A stretch of 64,000 nucleotides of DNA from Hyaloperonospora brassicae. Its lineage: Eukaryota > Oomycota > Peronosporomycetes > Peronosporales > Peronosporaceae. Positions 53,996 through 64,000 of this stretch are shown piece by piece. The position numbers were made by a program, and so were the translations under genes. The stretch is taken from positions 186,001 to 250,000 of the forward strand of contig CANTFL010001148.1 in the NCBI GenBank assembly GCA_947650285.1. Direction: 5' to 3'. A model generated the notes under the pieces. The model was given only the letters and a program-made list of their open reading frames with translations. It was not told the DNA's origin and ran no database searches. Within the stretch, counting starts at the first letter, position 1, and each line of letters opens with the position of its first letter.

Positions 53996-54656
53996 CAGGA
54001 CAGCTACTGCAACACGTACAGGCGGTGGACTACCGCCAGTCACGCGGTCGCACAGGTTCTTGGGCTCGTAAAGGCCGAACGGGTTTCGTGCGAGCGCTGG
54101 TTGATCCACTGGTGCTGCGGGCAGTCCTTGAGCATTCCTTGGCTGCTGGACGACGGGCCGATGTGGAGGGCGCTTCGAGACGGCGTCTCGCGCGGGCGAT
54201 GGGGCAAAGCGAGCGACCGGGGGACGTTTCGATCGCGACGAGACGGTCTGCTCACGTGCCACCTGTTGATTCAAAAGTGAGGTCGGGCAGCTGCGGGGGT
54301 GTGAGTGAGTGAGTGAGTGTGTCGATAGAGAACGGGTGGGAGTTTTGGGTTGCGATTTGTATGGTGCGCTGGTCTGGGCAGCAGCCGTTAGCGGACGGGA
54401 TTGTTCTCGTGTACTACGTCGCACTGAATTCGTCGGTGGCAGTTGGGCTCTTGACGCTATCGCGTGAACGAGAGAGAGAGAGAGAGAGGCGATAGAACGA
54501 CGTTTTTCGTTAGGCATGGACGAACTGAGGGATCCTGTTGATGTTTGCATAGGGAAAGCGAGAGATTGATAACGGTGGAGTGGGGTTTGTATCGGAGCAG
54601 CCGTTCGAGAGGAGAGTGCCGTCGATGAGGTGCGTTTCTTAGCTGAGACGTAGCAA
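53996..54656. other. Upstream region of the LRR gene
   Basis: Open on the minus strand in frame with the LRR gene but increasingly low-complexity (Ser/Arg/Pro). Contains GTGA repeats at 54299-54320 and a short GA run at 54468-54488. Could be 5' UTR or an N-terminal extension. Confidence 0.4.
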
Positions 54657-54774
54657 CATGGGACCGATCTGTCCGTCATGGGACCGATCGATGCCTCATA
54701 TGACCGATCTGTCGCTCATGGGACCGCTCATTCTCTCATGGGACCGATCGTTTTCTCATGGAAGACCGATCTTT
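54657..54774. repeat. 20-bp tandem repeat, about six copies
   Basis: Units beginning CATGGGACCGATC and varying in the last seven bases: copies start at 54657, 54677, 54697, 54717, 54737 and 54757, the last being imperfect. The regular 20-bp period is seen directly. Confidence 0.9.
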
Positions 54775-57197
54775 TCCGTAACGTCGGTGAACTGAATCTA
54801 CTCTTGCAGCTGGAACGTACAAGAGGGTCAAACTTTGCGGGGTCTCGATTTGGTGGGAGCAGAGAATCAAGCTAAGCAATTGAGGTCGCACTAGCATCGA
54901 GCCTTGTAGGTACAATGGCGAGCACATCGAACCGTGAACAAGTGATCTGTATGGCGCGTTCATTCCCACTGGGTCACTCTACGTTGCGCCGCGTGTGCTG
55001 CGAGTGTACAGTTGTGCGCCGAATCGCACTGCTCCCTATACCAGACTCTACTTTCTGGTCGAGTACTGGACATTTGTCGTTAGTAGGCCCTGACGATGAG
55101 CGCATGGTCATTGGATATCCTGCATGTTCTCGAACGCGCGTTCTTCGTGACGTGTCCTGTGTGGACAATTACAATCGCACTGCATATTGCATGGACAGCG
55201 CTCGGAACACAAAACAAATCGAATGGAATTTTCTACGGCTTCTCGTGCGATGGCACCAAAAACCAGATACACACGGGCTTTTTCTTCCTTGATTTGTATC
55301 GATCCCAACTCGTTGCCAGCTGTAGCGATCGTTCAAGCGCTCTTTTTGTTCAATGGAGGCTGCTTCGGACTCTTAGTCTTCGACGTCAAGGCCTGTGTGA
55401 TCCTGCGCTCCTTCTTTGGTACCTTCATCCTCCACCACATCACGAAGACATACGTAGCCACAGGTAAAAGGCTTTTCGCGCGCCTTTTTTTGAGCCAGAG
55501 GCACACTCCTTGATGACAACGCGGGCAAAGGCTGGCTCGAAAGTCGGTATCCGGGCGGAGCTATAAAGCCTCGGGCACAACAGCACATGCACGAAGAGAA
55601 ACGTCACGATCTGTCATTTCAGCTACGCACTTTTTTCATCGGGCGTTAGCTGTCGACTAGAGTTACTTACACCTGGGCGTGTATTCCACGCGATCAAAGT
55701 GTACCACAAACGCTCCAAGTACTTCTGTAGGTAAATGATTCGACACGCGCATGCTCTCTGCTCTGGTATAGCAGAGAAAGTTGATGCTCTTTCGATCAAC
55801 GCGAACTCGCGCACCGTGTTGCTATGATGCATGCGCGGTTGCTCCTTTTCATTAGCGTCGCTTGAGTACCTGCTGCATTGAGTTTGTCCTGTTATATTGC
55901 GATGGCAAAGATCAATACCCGATCCGTTGGCTTTTCGTGGTCTATCGAGTCGCCTAGTTCAATACCATATCGTCATGATTTTTTCAAAACTAGACGACAC
56001 ATGCGTGAAGCAATAGCTTGTATCGGTATCGTATAACATCAACTAGAGGAAGTACTTAAGGAAGTACTTGGCTCAGTATCTTGTTTGGATCATTGTTGCC
56101 CGAAGTAGGACGAATCCGCGTTGTTATATTGTATCGGACGGAAGACGGCTTGGTCCATACCATCCTACATTCCGACCCGAGCAAAAAAATTCGCAAGAAG
56201 AGGCTTCTTGCTTTCAAATGCTTTGTGTCGCATACTCAGCTTGATCTTAGGTTCGACAGCGTACCGTGTGTCTGAAATAAGTGTACGATCTCATTCTCCG
56301 ATGGGATGTCAGCGTCATTTGACGTTACGGTTGTGCTGATTTTGTCGAGATCTGACTGAGCAATATTGCTTGCCTATGTGCTCAGCACACAAGAAGACTT
56401 GGTGCTTCGCGTGTACGCTCATTTGTGTGCGTTGATGATCACGGAGAGGTAAAAGACACGAATCGCAGTGATTGGTCTTTTCTACGTCACGACTTATACC
56501 TCATTAGCAGCGGCAGGGCATTGCGATATCGGTTCACAAGCATGTGCGACTCTTTCCCAAGAGCGTCGAAGGGTGTGGACATACATCGCCAAGGTAGAGT
56601 AGCCGCTGATGATGTGTGCTAGCGAAAGGTACCATCCGAATCGGACATAGCTCAATCTTGAAGAACGAATTCTCATCCATATTAAGATGTGTTACATATA
56701 CACAGTGCCACATTTACATCGACGTCAATCATTGATTCGATCCTCGATCATAATCCGTCTTGTTGCCTCCGATTCGTATGTCGCTCAAATCGATTGCGTA
56801 GAGTCGGTAAGCAGCATCATACCACATTCCTACATCCTATCTATCGTGAACACGGATGAGCAACCGTTTCGGAACGTAGATATAGATACAGAGATGTATA
56901 AGCTTCCACAAAGAGAAGTTCTCGGCAATGAAATGCACGAGGTGCATTCTGCATTCCCTCTTCGCTGACCTGCTCTTTTGCTCGAGCACCTTCTTTTTAC
57001 GAATCCTGCGACGAACTATGACTGTAAACAATCAGTGGCGGGTTTCGGAATGATGCGTGCGACTAGCTATAAGCATATCGTGACGGTGCGGCGTGAATCC
57101 ATACAGGCGACGTAGGGTCTGCAGGAAGGCGCTTTGAACCGACATTTACCTCGTTTCCGCGGTACTTCCGCTGACGTCAGTGCCTTGAGAAGCACTC
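54775..57197. other. Gene-free tract
   Basis: Short open frames only, overlapping in several phases around 54915-55513 without domain similarity. No gene supported. Confidence 0.4.
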
Positions 57198-57520
57198 TGT
57201 TGCAATCTCTATAGCGTCGAGCTCTTAGCTAGTACTGAGTTCCTGAGAACACCAGATGTATACACCTTGACACATCATGATGTATATTACCTAGCTTAGC
57301 TCTTTCTGGCTACAGACGACTTGCCTTGCACCTTGCACTTTTACGACTGAGCTTTGCATGAATGCGATTGTAGCGAATCTGCGAACCAACACCTTCGTTA
57401 GTCGACTCGCCCCGTTCTGATATCCGCCGTTTCCCTTGTCCCTTGATTCAATCGGATTCAACCAACGGTAAACGGACTCGGGATGTTTCAACGACTTCAA
57501 GTTGGGAACATATCACAACA
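57198..57520 (+). repeat. Solo LTR (family 2) with 5-bp target duplication
   Basis: 323 bp from TGTTGCAATCTC to TATCACAACA, so ends are TGTTG...CAACA. Flanked by cactc at 57193-57197 and 57521-57525. Same family and orientation as 33490-33813, which it matches with scattered substitutions. Confidence 0.85.
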
Positions 57521-59757
57521 CACTCATAGTCCACGTGCTTGCAGCAAGATAAAGGCGTGCGCGTATACACAAACTTCGTATTGGTAGAAGCCTGGACGTC
57601 AGCAGCGGATGATTGTTCATCGTTCATTAGCGAGGCTGTCGTCCATGTTGATTGCTGCGAATTCAGAAAGCTGATAATGATCATATTTACGCACGTGGGA
57701 AAAGACTGTGTGTAAAGTGTACTTATGTAAGTCTCTGATCAATTTGCAACGGTGGGAATACACAAGTGCGCCAAACGCAGATACGAGAAGATAATCCTCG
57801 CGAGACGACGACGAAATGAACAATGCTCGACAAGATTTAAAAGTGATATCACAAACGGATAATTTACAAAAATGCACCACAAAACGAGAAATAGTCATTT
57901 GCCAGAAGGTAATAAAAAATAGCGCATGCCAAATGATTTAGAGCACCACTGATGTATACGATGCGACCAAAATATACACCTGCCTTTCATTCTTCACGTA
58001 CACTCACATGTTTAAGCTTCCTTCCCTCGCTTATTACATCAATCAGAAAATTGTACGTCATCTAAATCGCTAGCAGCCGTTTTGCTCGAAGGTAAAGGTG
58101 CGCCAAGCCTTTTAGGCGTGGCTTACCAATGTCCTTATCGTCGATGATAAGGTTACGTTTGTTTAACCTCGTTCGTCTAGCTTTGTGGCTATGGATTGTA
58201 TAATGCATAGCTGTCAACGCCGAATAGTTATTATATGAGATTAAACAGTTTCGGGTTACAATGGCGTACAAACAAGGCTCTGTAAGATGTTCAAGATACG
58301 ACTGGAGGCAGCATGAGCTGATGCATCGACAGGTAGCAGTAAATGACAATATTGTGAACAGCTGACGGAATGTGTTGGTGCTATCGCAGGTAGTCACGTG
58401 GATGCTTGTGGGTCCATGATAAAAGATGCACATCGACAAAATATGCAACACGGACGAAATACTGTGGTTGTTACAAAGACGAACCTGTTAATGGCGGTAT
58501 TGTTGTAGTGTTAATATGGACAAGCGGTATGGATGCTGCAAAGATAGACGCTGTAGTTTGTTGTTATCTGCAGTGGGGAACATAATGCACATAAGCGTAG
58601 CAGCTTGGTCCACTTGGTCCACTTCGGGCATGAGACACAATACACTGATACATCATTATGCTACACGTTCACAACAAAGTCGCTCTACCTGCGAAGGTTA
58701 TAAATATCATGATGCTCTCATCGTAGAGATCGTGTACCCTGTGACAAAGCAACCGGCGTGTTAACGGCTTTCACCTTGTAAAGCTATGTGATTAATGGAG
58801 ACGAAATGACTGATTTGGCACCCATTAAACCGCCGAAGCTGCTTTTGTTCATCATTTGCTGCAACACTTTTACAAACGTCATCGAAACGTTGATAGTTAT
58901 CTATTCGATTCACAGCATTTGTTCATTCGGTCGATTTATATACACGAGTGGTGAATTTATATATATTTCATGCAATTTTTCTTCAATGGGGTGCATCCTT
59001 CTAATCAGTTTTTGGTCTTTTCTATCTTTGCTAAAAACTTATTATCTTCTTTTTTATCTGTGATTTCATTGAAGAAATAGAGGCAAAACATAGCATGTAC
59101 AGAATTTGTCGCGTCTTTGAAGCCTTTATGACAAAGGCACGAGCGTCACCATGTAAACGTTGCACTTTACGGTTGGGTATCCAGTCATGTCGCCTTATGA
59201 CGTCCAGATCTCATCGATTTGAGCATCGCACAATGCGACGGTGCCGGTATCAGGGATTGCATCGAAAGCATCGACGAAGACACGCTCGGGTCGTTGCAAT
59301 CCAGACGGCGTAGACCAATCGTCAGTACACCAGCACTGCACGCGAGTTTCCCGTCAGTCGACGTGCAGATCGCGTCGATTTGTAAACAATTTGTCACAAC
59401 AAGTTCGACGGCTTGTCCACGTCATGGATTGTATTGGACAGTCGAGCGATAGCCCGTCCAAAGGCTGCTCGAAATGTGACGTGCCCACTGGCACTATGAG
59501 GATCGACAAGAGGGCAGCAATCGTGACCAAGTGCACTTGTTATGTGGCACGTCAGCACCAACCTCAAAGAAGCGAGCGAGCACTCTGGTCAGTTGCATTG
59601 CACGTGTGGCTGGCCGCTCATCAACGTACGTTTGCGGACGTATGGACCTATATGTGATCCTCAACAAGATAGTGCGGTTGACTCACTCGGCTCCAATGAC
59701 CAGTGTAGTGTGGTAGAAGGAAGACCCGAGGGATACGCACGCTATTCTGGAACTCTA
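57521..59757. other. Gene-free tract
   Basis: No recognisable gene. Frames at 59095-59657 overlap in three phases and carry no known domain. Confidence 0.4.
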
Positions 59758-59827
59758 GAGCGCAGATCGGATCAAGTCAGTGTCCCTTCGCACAAAGACA
59801 CTCACTGACTTGATCCGATCTGCGCTC
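59758..59827. repeat. Perfect 25-bp inverted repeat (hairpin)
   Basis: The arm 59758-59782 (starts GAGCGCAGATCGG) is the exact reverse complement of 59803-59827, with a 20-nt spacer. It lies 160 bp beyond the stop of the minus-strand IQ-C2-PH gene, so it could be in that gene's 3' UTR or be a small palindromic element. Confidence 0.9.
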
Positions 59828-59986
59828 GTGAGGCTCCGTCCGTATCATTTCTACGATAAGGGGTCGACGGTGCTCGTCAGATAAAGAGTCGATGCGTAAA
59901 CAAAGCCGACTGCTTGAACTCGCTCGCACTTGCACTGATTTAAATACACACACCATTTTCACGACACCAGCAGTCGTCGTCGGCAC

Positions 59987-61171
59987 TTACGGCACCAGTA
60001 GTTCACGACGGTGCAAATTGATCTTGTACTCCCACGACTGCTGCTGCGCGGAACTCGACACGTACAGCACGTACATTGTGCCCCCGGCGTAGAGCTTCAA
60101 CGGAAACAATGGACTCGGGTCGCTCTTGTGCTGCGCACTCGACTTGATGACCTGCAGCTTTGCCAGGTCCAGACTAACAATCAGCTTGGCGGTCGTGTTG
60201 TCAAAGAGGTGAAACGTCGTGTCCGTGAGGACGCCCCAGCGTGCCACAACGACCTTGCGCGACGGCGAAGCGCTTGTTGGCGTCCTCCTGGACGTCAGTA
60301 GCGCCGGCGACGCCAATAAGCCATTGCTCGACACTTGCTTCGACCAGAACGAGACCAGCCGCTTGGCTCTGGACGTGAGGGGCGGTCCCTGCAGGAACTG
60401 ACCGGATTTGCACGGCCGCCGCGACGACACGGGCTTGATCGTGAGCTCCACGGTGCCCTTTACAAAGCGGTGGAGCCCCACGATCGACTCGTCGACGGGG
60501 AACTTCCACTTGGCCAGCGGCGCGCTCGCTTTCGTCTTGTGCTCCCACCCCGTCTCGAGTGGGACAATCGCTTGGCCCAGGAACCGCAACTTGCCGGCGT
60601 TGCTCACGCCAATGACCGTCGTGACAATGTCGCACTTGCTCGACAACATGGGCACAAAGAGCGCGTCGCGCCACGTGGGCACGTCGACGTGCGCGCAGCG
60701 CGACGTGGAAAAGTGAAACATGAACGGTCCAAAGGGTTTCTTGAGCACGCGGACGTTGCAAAAGACCGACACGACGTTGCGAAAGTCGCACAGCAGCTCG
60801 AGGCCCGTGACGGCCGTGACTTGGAGCTCGGCGGGGCGGCCCACGGCACTGAGGCGCGTCGCGAGCCGCTGCCGCGACAAAAAACAGCGCACGAGGCGCT
60901 GCACGACGCGCGCCGCTGCGTGGCGCTCAGCACGGCGCGCACGCGGCAGCTGCGCCTCGTGCTGGACGAGGCGACGCGCTTCGGTCCGGCGGTGCACCAC
61001 TTGGCCCCAGGCGCGACGACTGCGCGCGTCAATAGGCGGCGTGCCGGGCATCTCGGGGCACTTGCGGCGCTCTTGTTGCGCCGGTGTCGCTACGAGCGCG
61101 AGCGGGGGGTCGGCCGCTTTGTCGTCGGCGTCGCTCGGACGGCAGGCGGGACGCAGCTGACTCGACGACAT
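59987..61171 (-). CDS. IQ-motif, C2-like and PH domain protein (394 aa)
   Basis: ATG at 61171. The N-terminal 75 residues are basic and disordered. An IQ-like motif AARVVQRLVRCFLSRQRLATR (about 85-105) may bind calmodulin. A C2-like beta domain follows at about 113-255 (LQVTAVTGLELL, VFCNVRVLKKPFGPF, GKLRFLGQAIVPL, GTVELTIKPV). The C-terminus from about residue 307 resembles a PH domain (VVVARWGVLTDTTFHLFDN, SLDLAKLQVIK, KLYAGGTMYVLYVSSSAQQQSWEYKIN with the conserved Trp). A membrane or phosphoinositide-linked role is inferred from these folds. The GC-rich plus strand opposite is also open (60335-61324), a shadow. Confidence 0.75.
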   Translation of the reverse strand: MSSSQLRPACRPSDADDKAADPPLALVATPAQQERRKCPEMPGTPPIDARSRRAWGQVVHRRTEARRLVQHEAQLPRARRAERHAAARVVQRLVRCFLSRQRLATRLSAVGRPAELQVTAVTGLELLCDFRNVVSVFCNVRVLKKPFGPFMFHFSTSRCAHVDVPTWRDALFVPMLSSKCDIVTTVIGVSNAGKLRFLGQAIVPLETGWEHKTKASAPLAKWKFPVDESIVGLHRFVKGTVELTIKPVSSRRPCKSGQFLQGPPLTSRAKRLVSFWSKQVSSNGLLASPALLTSRRTPTSASPSRKVVVARWGVLTDTTFHLFDNTTAKLIVSLDLAKLQVIKSSAQHKSDPSPLFPLKLYAGGTMYVLYVSSSAQQQSWEYKINLHRRELLVP

Positions 61172-64000
61172 GCGGCGACGGTGGGCGTACGCGGGTCGAG
61201 GGAGAGGCGGACGCGACGATCAGTACGGCTGCTGTTGCTGCTGCTGCAATTGGTGCGGTGGGGCGCGGCCGTCGTCTCGGGCAAATTGACTTGTGGGGCG
61301 ACGATGGCGTGGGGTGGACGGTGAACGCGGACATGTTGGTTTCAGTATGCAGGTGGCTCGGAACCGTACGGATGCGGGGGCGCGTGGGAAGAGGCGACAG
61401 ACGCAGACAGAATGTTAGATAGTGGCTGTTGTAGGCAGATGCAAATGAGCCCAACGTTTTGGGTCTCGTTTTTCGAGCGGTTTAAACCGCCTCATGTGCG
61501 CGTTGCGACGCGAGCGCTTGGAAGGCTGTTGGACTTTGTGGACCCTGTGGGATAAACGTCAGTGGCCATTCACGCGCGCGGGCGCTGCTAACTTGGAGCG
61601 ACTACTGCAGAGACGAGACGCAGAAGGCACCGACGTTGTGCACGTGCGCGCGACGGCGACATTTGGACAAGGAGAGTGTCGATTGCTTAGACCGGCGCGA
61701 GATCGAGTAACGGCAGCACATGCAGTGTCGAGGGCTCTGTGTGCATGTCGACTGCACTGGACCCATTCAAAAAGTGCGTCCACAAGAGCACACCTGGTCA
61801 TGGCTGGTGTACGAGCAAGTCCCTTTCCTGCCACACACACACACCCACACACACACAAAAGGTCACTTTGTATCCCAACGCCGACTTGAAGTGCACGACG
61901 CCCGCGTGTCTGGCCGGGCACCTGATTCTGGTTTCCAGCTGCTGAACAGGAGCGGAAAGAGGCGGGACCGATAGGGCGACGTGAGGCTAGAAAAGCACTC
62001 TATTTATAGAACGCTCTAACGCGCCCGATTCGCGTCGACGTGACGCCGAGAAACGAAAACGTGGAGTTGTGATCTAAACGGACGGTTTCGAGACTAAATA
62101 TGGCCCGACGTGTCGTGTGCAAACCCACAGCGACGACAGAACAACTTACAGCCGTCGAAGAGCTACGGCCATTGTCACAAGGTTCGTTGATCACCTTGTG
62201 TGTCATCGTCCCCTTTCTCCAGCGAGCAAACAGTGGATGCTTCGAGCGATGAACCGTTGCGTGCCACCTCCTTTCTGAGTGTTTGTCACGACCACGACGC
62301 ATTCACTGTTCGCTACGCTGGTCGCTAGTCGCTGTTCTGCAACAAAAGAGGTGTTCAGTCGCGACGTTCGACGACAGGATGCGACCGCCAAATGGAAGTG
62401 TCGTGTGCGGTAGCTCGAGGAACAATAGTGTGCATCGAGATTTCCAAACAGATGATGAAGACGAGGCGGCAGGGTAACGGAGCATAGCGGGAGGCGGATT
62501 TGCAGCGTGGAAGATCCTGGCGTAAACATGCTGCAAAGTCGTACTGAGCGTCGATCAAGTTGTTTGTTATATGATGTTGAGATGGAAAGCAATAACGACA
62601 CACTGATTGGAAGTAAAAGGAGCAGTTAACGTAGGTCATCGATTACATCGCTGCTCCTGATGTGAATGGACGATGAAGAGTGTAAAGGACAATGACACGA
62701 CAAACATCCGACGGTCTCGTACAAGTAACCCTTGTTTTCATACTCCGCCACGAAAGGTGCAATCCATTACAAGCTTGTCCGTCTCAATGGCAGTAGCGCC
62801 ATTTGGCGACACCGTTTTCATTTTTTCTGTCGAAGCCGTGTCCTCCTCATTCAACTCACGTCAGCAGCAGCTAGATCCCGCTGAGTCGGGTCGAGTCTTT
62901 TGCTTAGCATGGGTCGCCGAAGAAACTGGGCTAAGATATTGTGTAGAAGATCGTTAGCCCAGCGCATATCACACACGTATGCCAATAGTCACACATCAAA
63001 TGTCGGCTGGCCGAAACGTCAGCGTTGATAACGTGGAGTCCGCATCACAGATTGGAAAAACGAGTAACAATTCCACAAATCGAATATGTGTCAACGGTAA
63101 GCAGCTCCGTCCAACTCAAGACACCGATGCGAAAAGGAAGCAATGTCGGTTCATCTTCGATACAAACATGAGTTGTGCATCTGATAGGCATGCGGTATAT
63201 AAAACACACGTTCACTGACTTTCGAGACACGTGCGATCAAACATTGCAGTCGAACGCCACCACGTTGGTGACAAATCTAAAGGCAATGCGACAACTACTG
63301 TACAGTCGCGAACCAGAAGGATGGCGTCACTCTATGTGCAAGACCAAGCATCCAGCATCAACATTCCCGCTGGTAGAACGAGTATCTGCAAATACTTTTT
63401 ACCGCGCTGGGTATACCATTGCATGTCGAATGGCAAACGTCACAGACTTCTACGTTGATGATATTATTAATGGCGGCGATAGAGAACGGTCGTCGCATTG
63501 ATAGCACAGCAATTCCTATCGTGATGGACTTGTTCTTGCTACTCATAGATCACTCAGGACACACACTCGTGCATTCACAATCGTCTGGTGTACACAGCCT
63601 CACAACTGCGACAATCATCCGGGTCACCTGCAATGAGTGACATGGACGATATAGCATTGCACCACGAACAGGGTATAAGGCACAGTATATTCGTTACCGC
63701 GGGTTGATCTCCGACATTGTGGCCGTAAAGTTACATCACAACAAAAAGCCAAGCGACAGAACATTCGACATCGAGAAGAATGGAATGGTAGAGATGTGTG
63801 AAGTGAGTCCGCGCTTGATCCCAATTTTTTTTAGCAGTTCACAATTCACTCTTACCGCGAAAAAAAAACAGCATCATAATTGAAACTTGTGCGGATTGTC
63901 ATGGAACCGTCCAACTCGCGATTGCTGGACTCTGTCGTATATGGGAAGCTTGTGACGATCTACGTTGATTCCTCCTGTCCTCGAGCTGCACGGAAAGGGA
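61172..64000. other. Gene-free right end of the window
   Basis: CA microsatellite at about 61835-61858. Short overlapping frames at 62203-62601 and 62673-62957 have no recognisable domain. Nothing else identified. Confidence 0.4.

Noticed and set aside
53996..54679. Full 610-codon version of the LRR protein starting at 54679.
   Set aside because: The extra N-terminus becomes Ser/Arg/Pro low-complexity and its far end runs into the 20-bp tandem repeat. The ATG at 53995 gives a sensible F-box-like start; a shorter extension remains possible.
54657..54774. CRISPR-like array.
   Set aside because: The repeats are contiguous with no spacers, in eukaryotic sequence.
59219..59657. Possible transposase or FAR1-like fragment.
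   Set aside because: A Cys/His-rich look in three overlapping frames, but no consistent motif order in any single frame.
60335..61324. 329-codon plus-strand ORF.
   Set aside because: Antisense shadow of the GC-rich IQ-C2-PH gene, with low-complexity Arg/Ala composition.

Overview
The window looks like nuclear DNA of a plant-pathogenic oomycete, probably Peronosporales (Phytophthora or a downy mildew). The reasons are short GT-AG introns of 58-77 bp, a pair of secreted proteins with an RXLR-type effector layout (signal peptide, acidic leader, EER, C-terminal nuclear signal), chromodomain Ty3/gypsy elements, and large single-exon housekeeping genes in gene islands between transposon-rich tracts. 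All calls are by reading; no search was run.

Layout. 1-5881 is a graveyard of degenerate retroelements (Ty1/copia on the minus strand, a LINE reverse transcriptase on the plus strand). 5882-13874 is a complete chromodomain Ty3/gypsy element A (+) with two LTRs. 13875-16417 holds a secreted effector-like gene (-). 16523-about 19860 is a third, diverged and truncated member C of the same gypsy family, whose LTR is split by a 2.3-kb pogo/Tigger-like DNA transposon with terminal inverted repeats, a TA duplication and a three-intron transposase gene. 19860-21130 is unrecognised. 21131-29121 is gypsy element B (-), nearly identical to A. 29122-31640 is a second copy of the effector unit (+). 31641-35640 is mostly unrecognised, with a solo LTR and a LINE 3' end carrying a long GA/TC tail.

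From 35.6 kb a housekeeping island begins: a macrodomain-class M sirtuin fusion (+), an unknown, probably frameshifted gene (-), an NSUN2/TRM4-like RNA methyltransferase that has lost its catalytic cysteine (-), a divergently transcribed giant ubiquitin-specific protease of about 2,750 residues (+), an F-box-like/LRR protein (-) and an IQ-C2-PH protein (-). The spacers hold tandem repeats, microsatellites, a second solo LTR and one perfect 25-bp hairpin.

The most unusual signal is in the gypsy family. Almost the whole 8-kb element, coding and non-coding, on both A and B, is tiled with short near-perfect inverted repeats (stems of 6-11 bp, loops of 3-15 nt) about every 25-40 bases. Between family members stem positions change in compensating pairs. 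The same elements carry an antisense coiled-coil gene opposite the chromodomain segment, and stop codons shared by both copies. Target-site footprints at A and B are swapped, which supports a history of ectopic crossover (duplicating the effector gene) followed by an inversion between the two elements.
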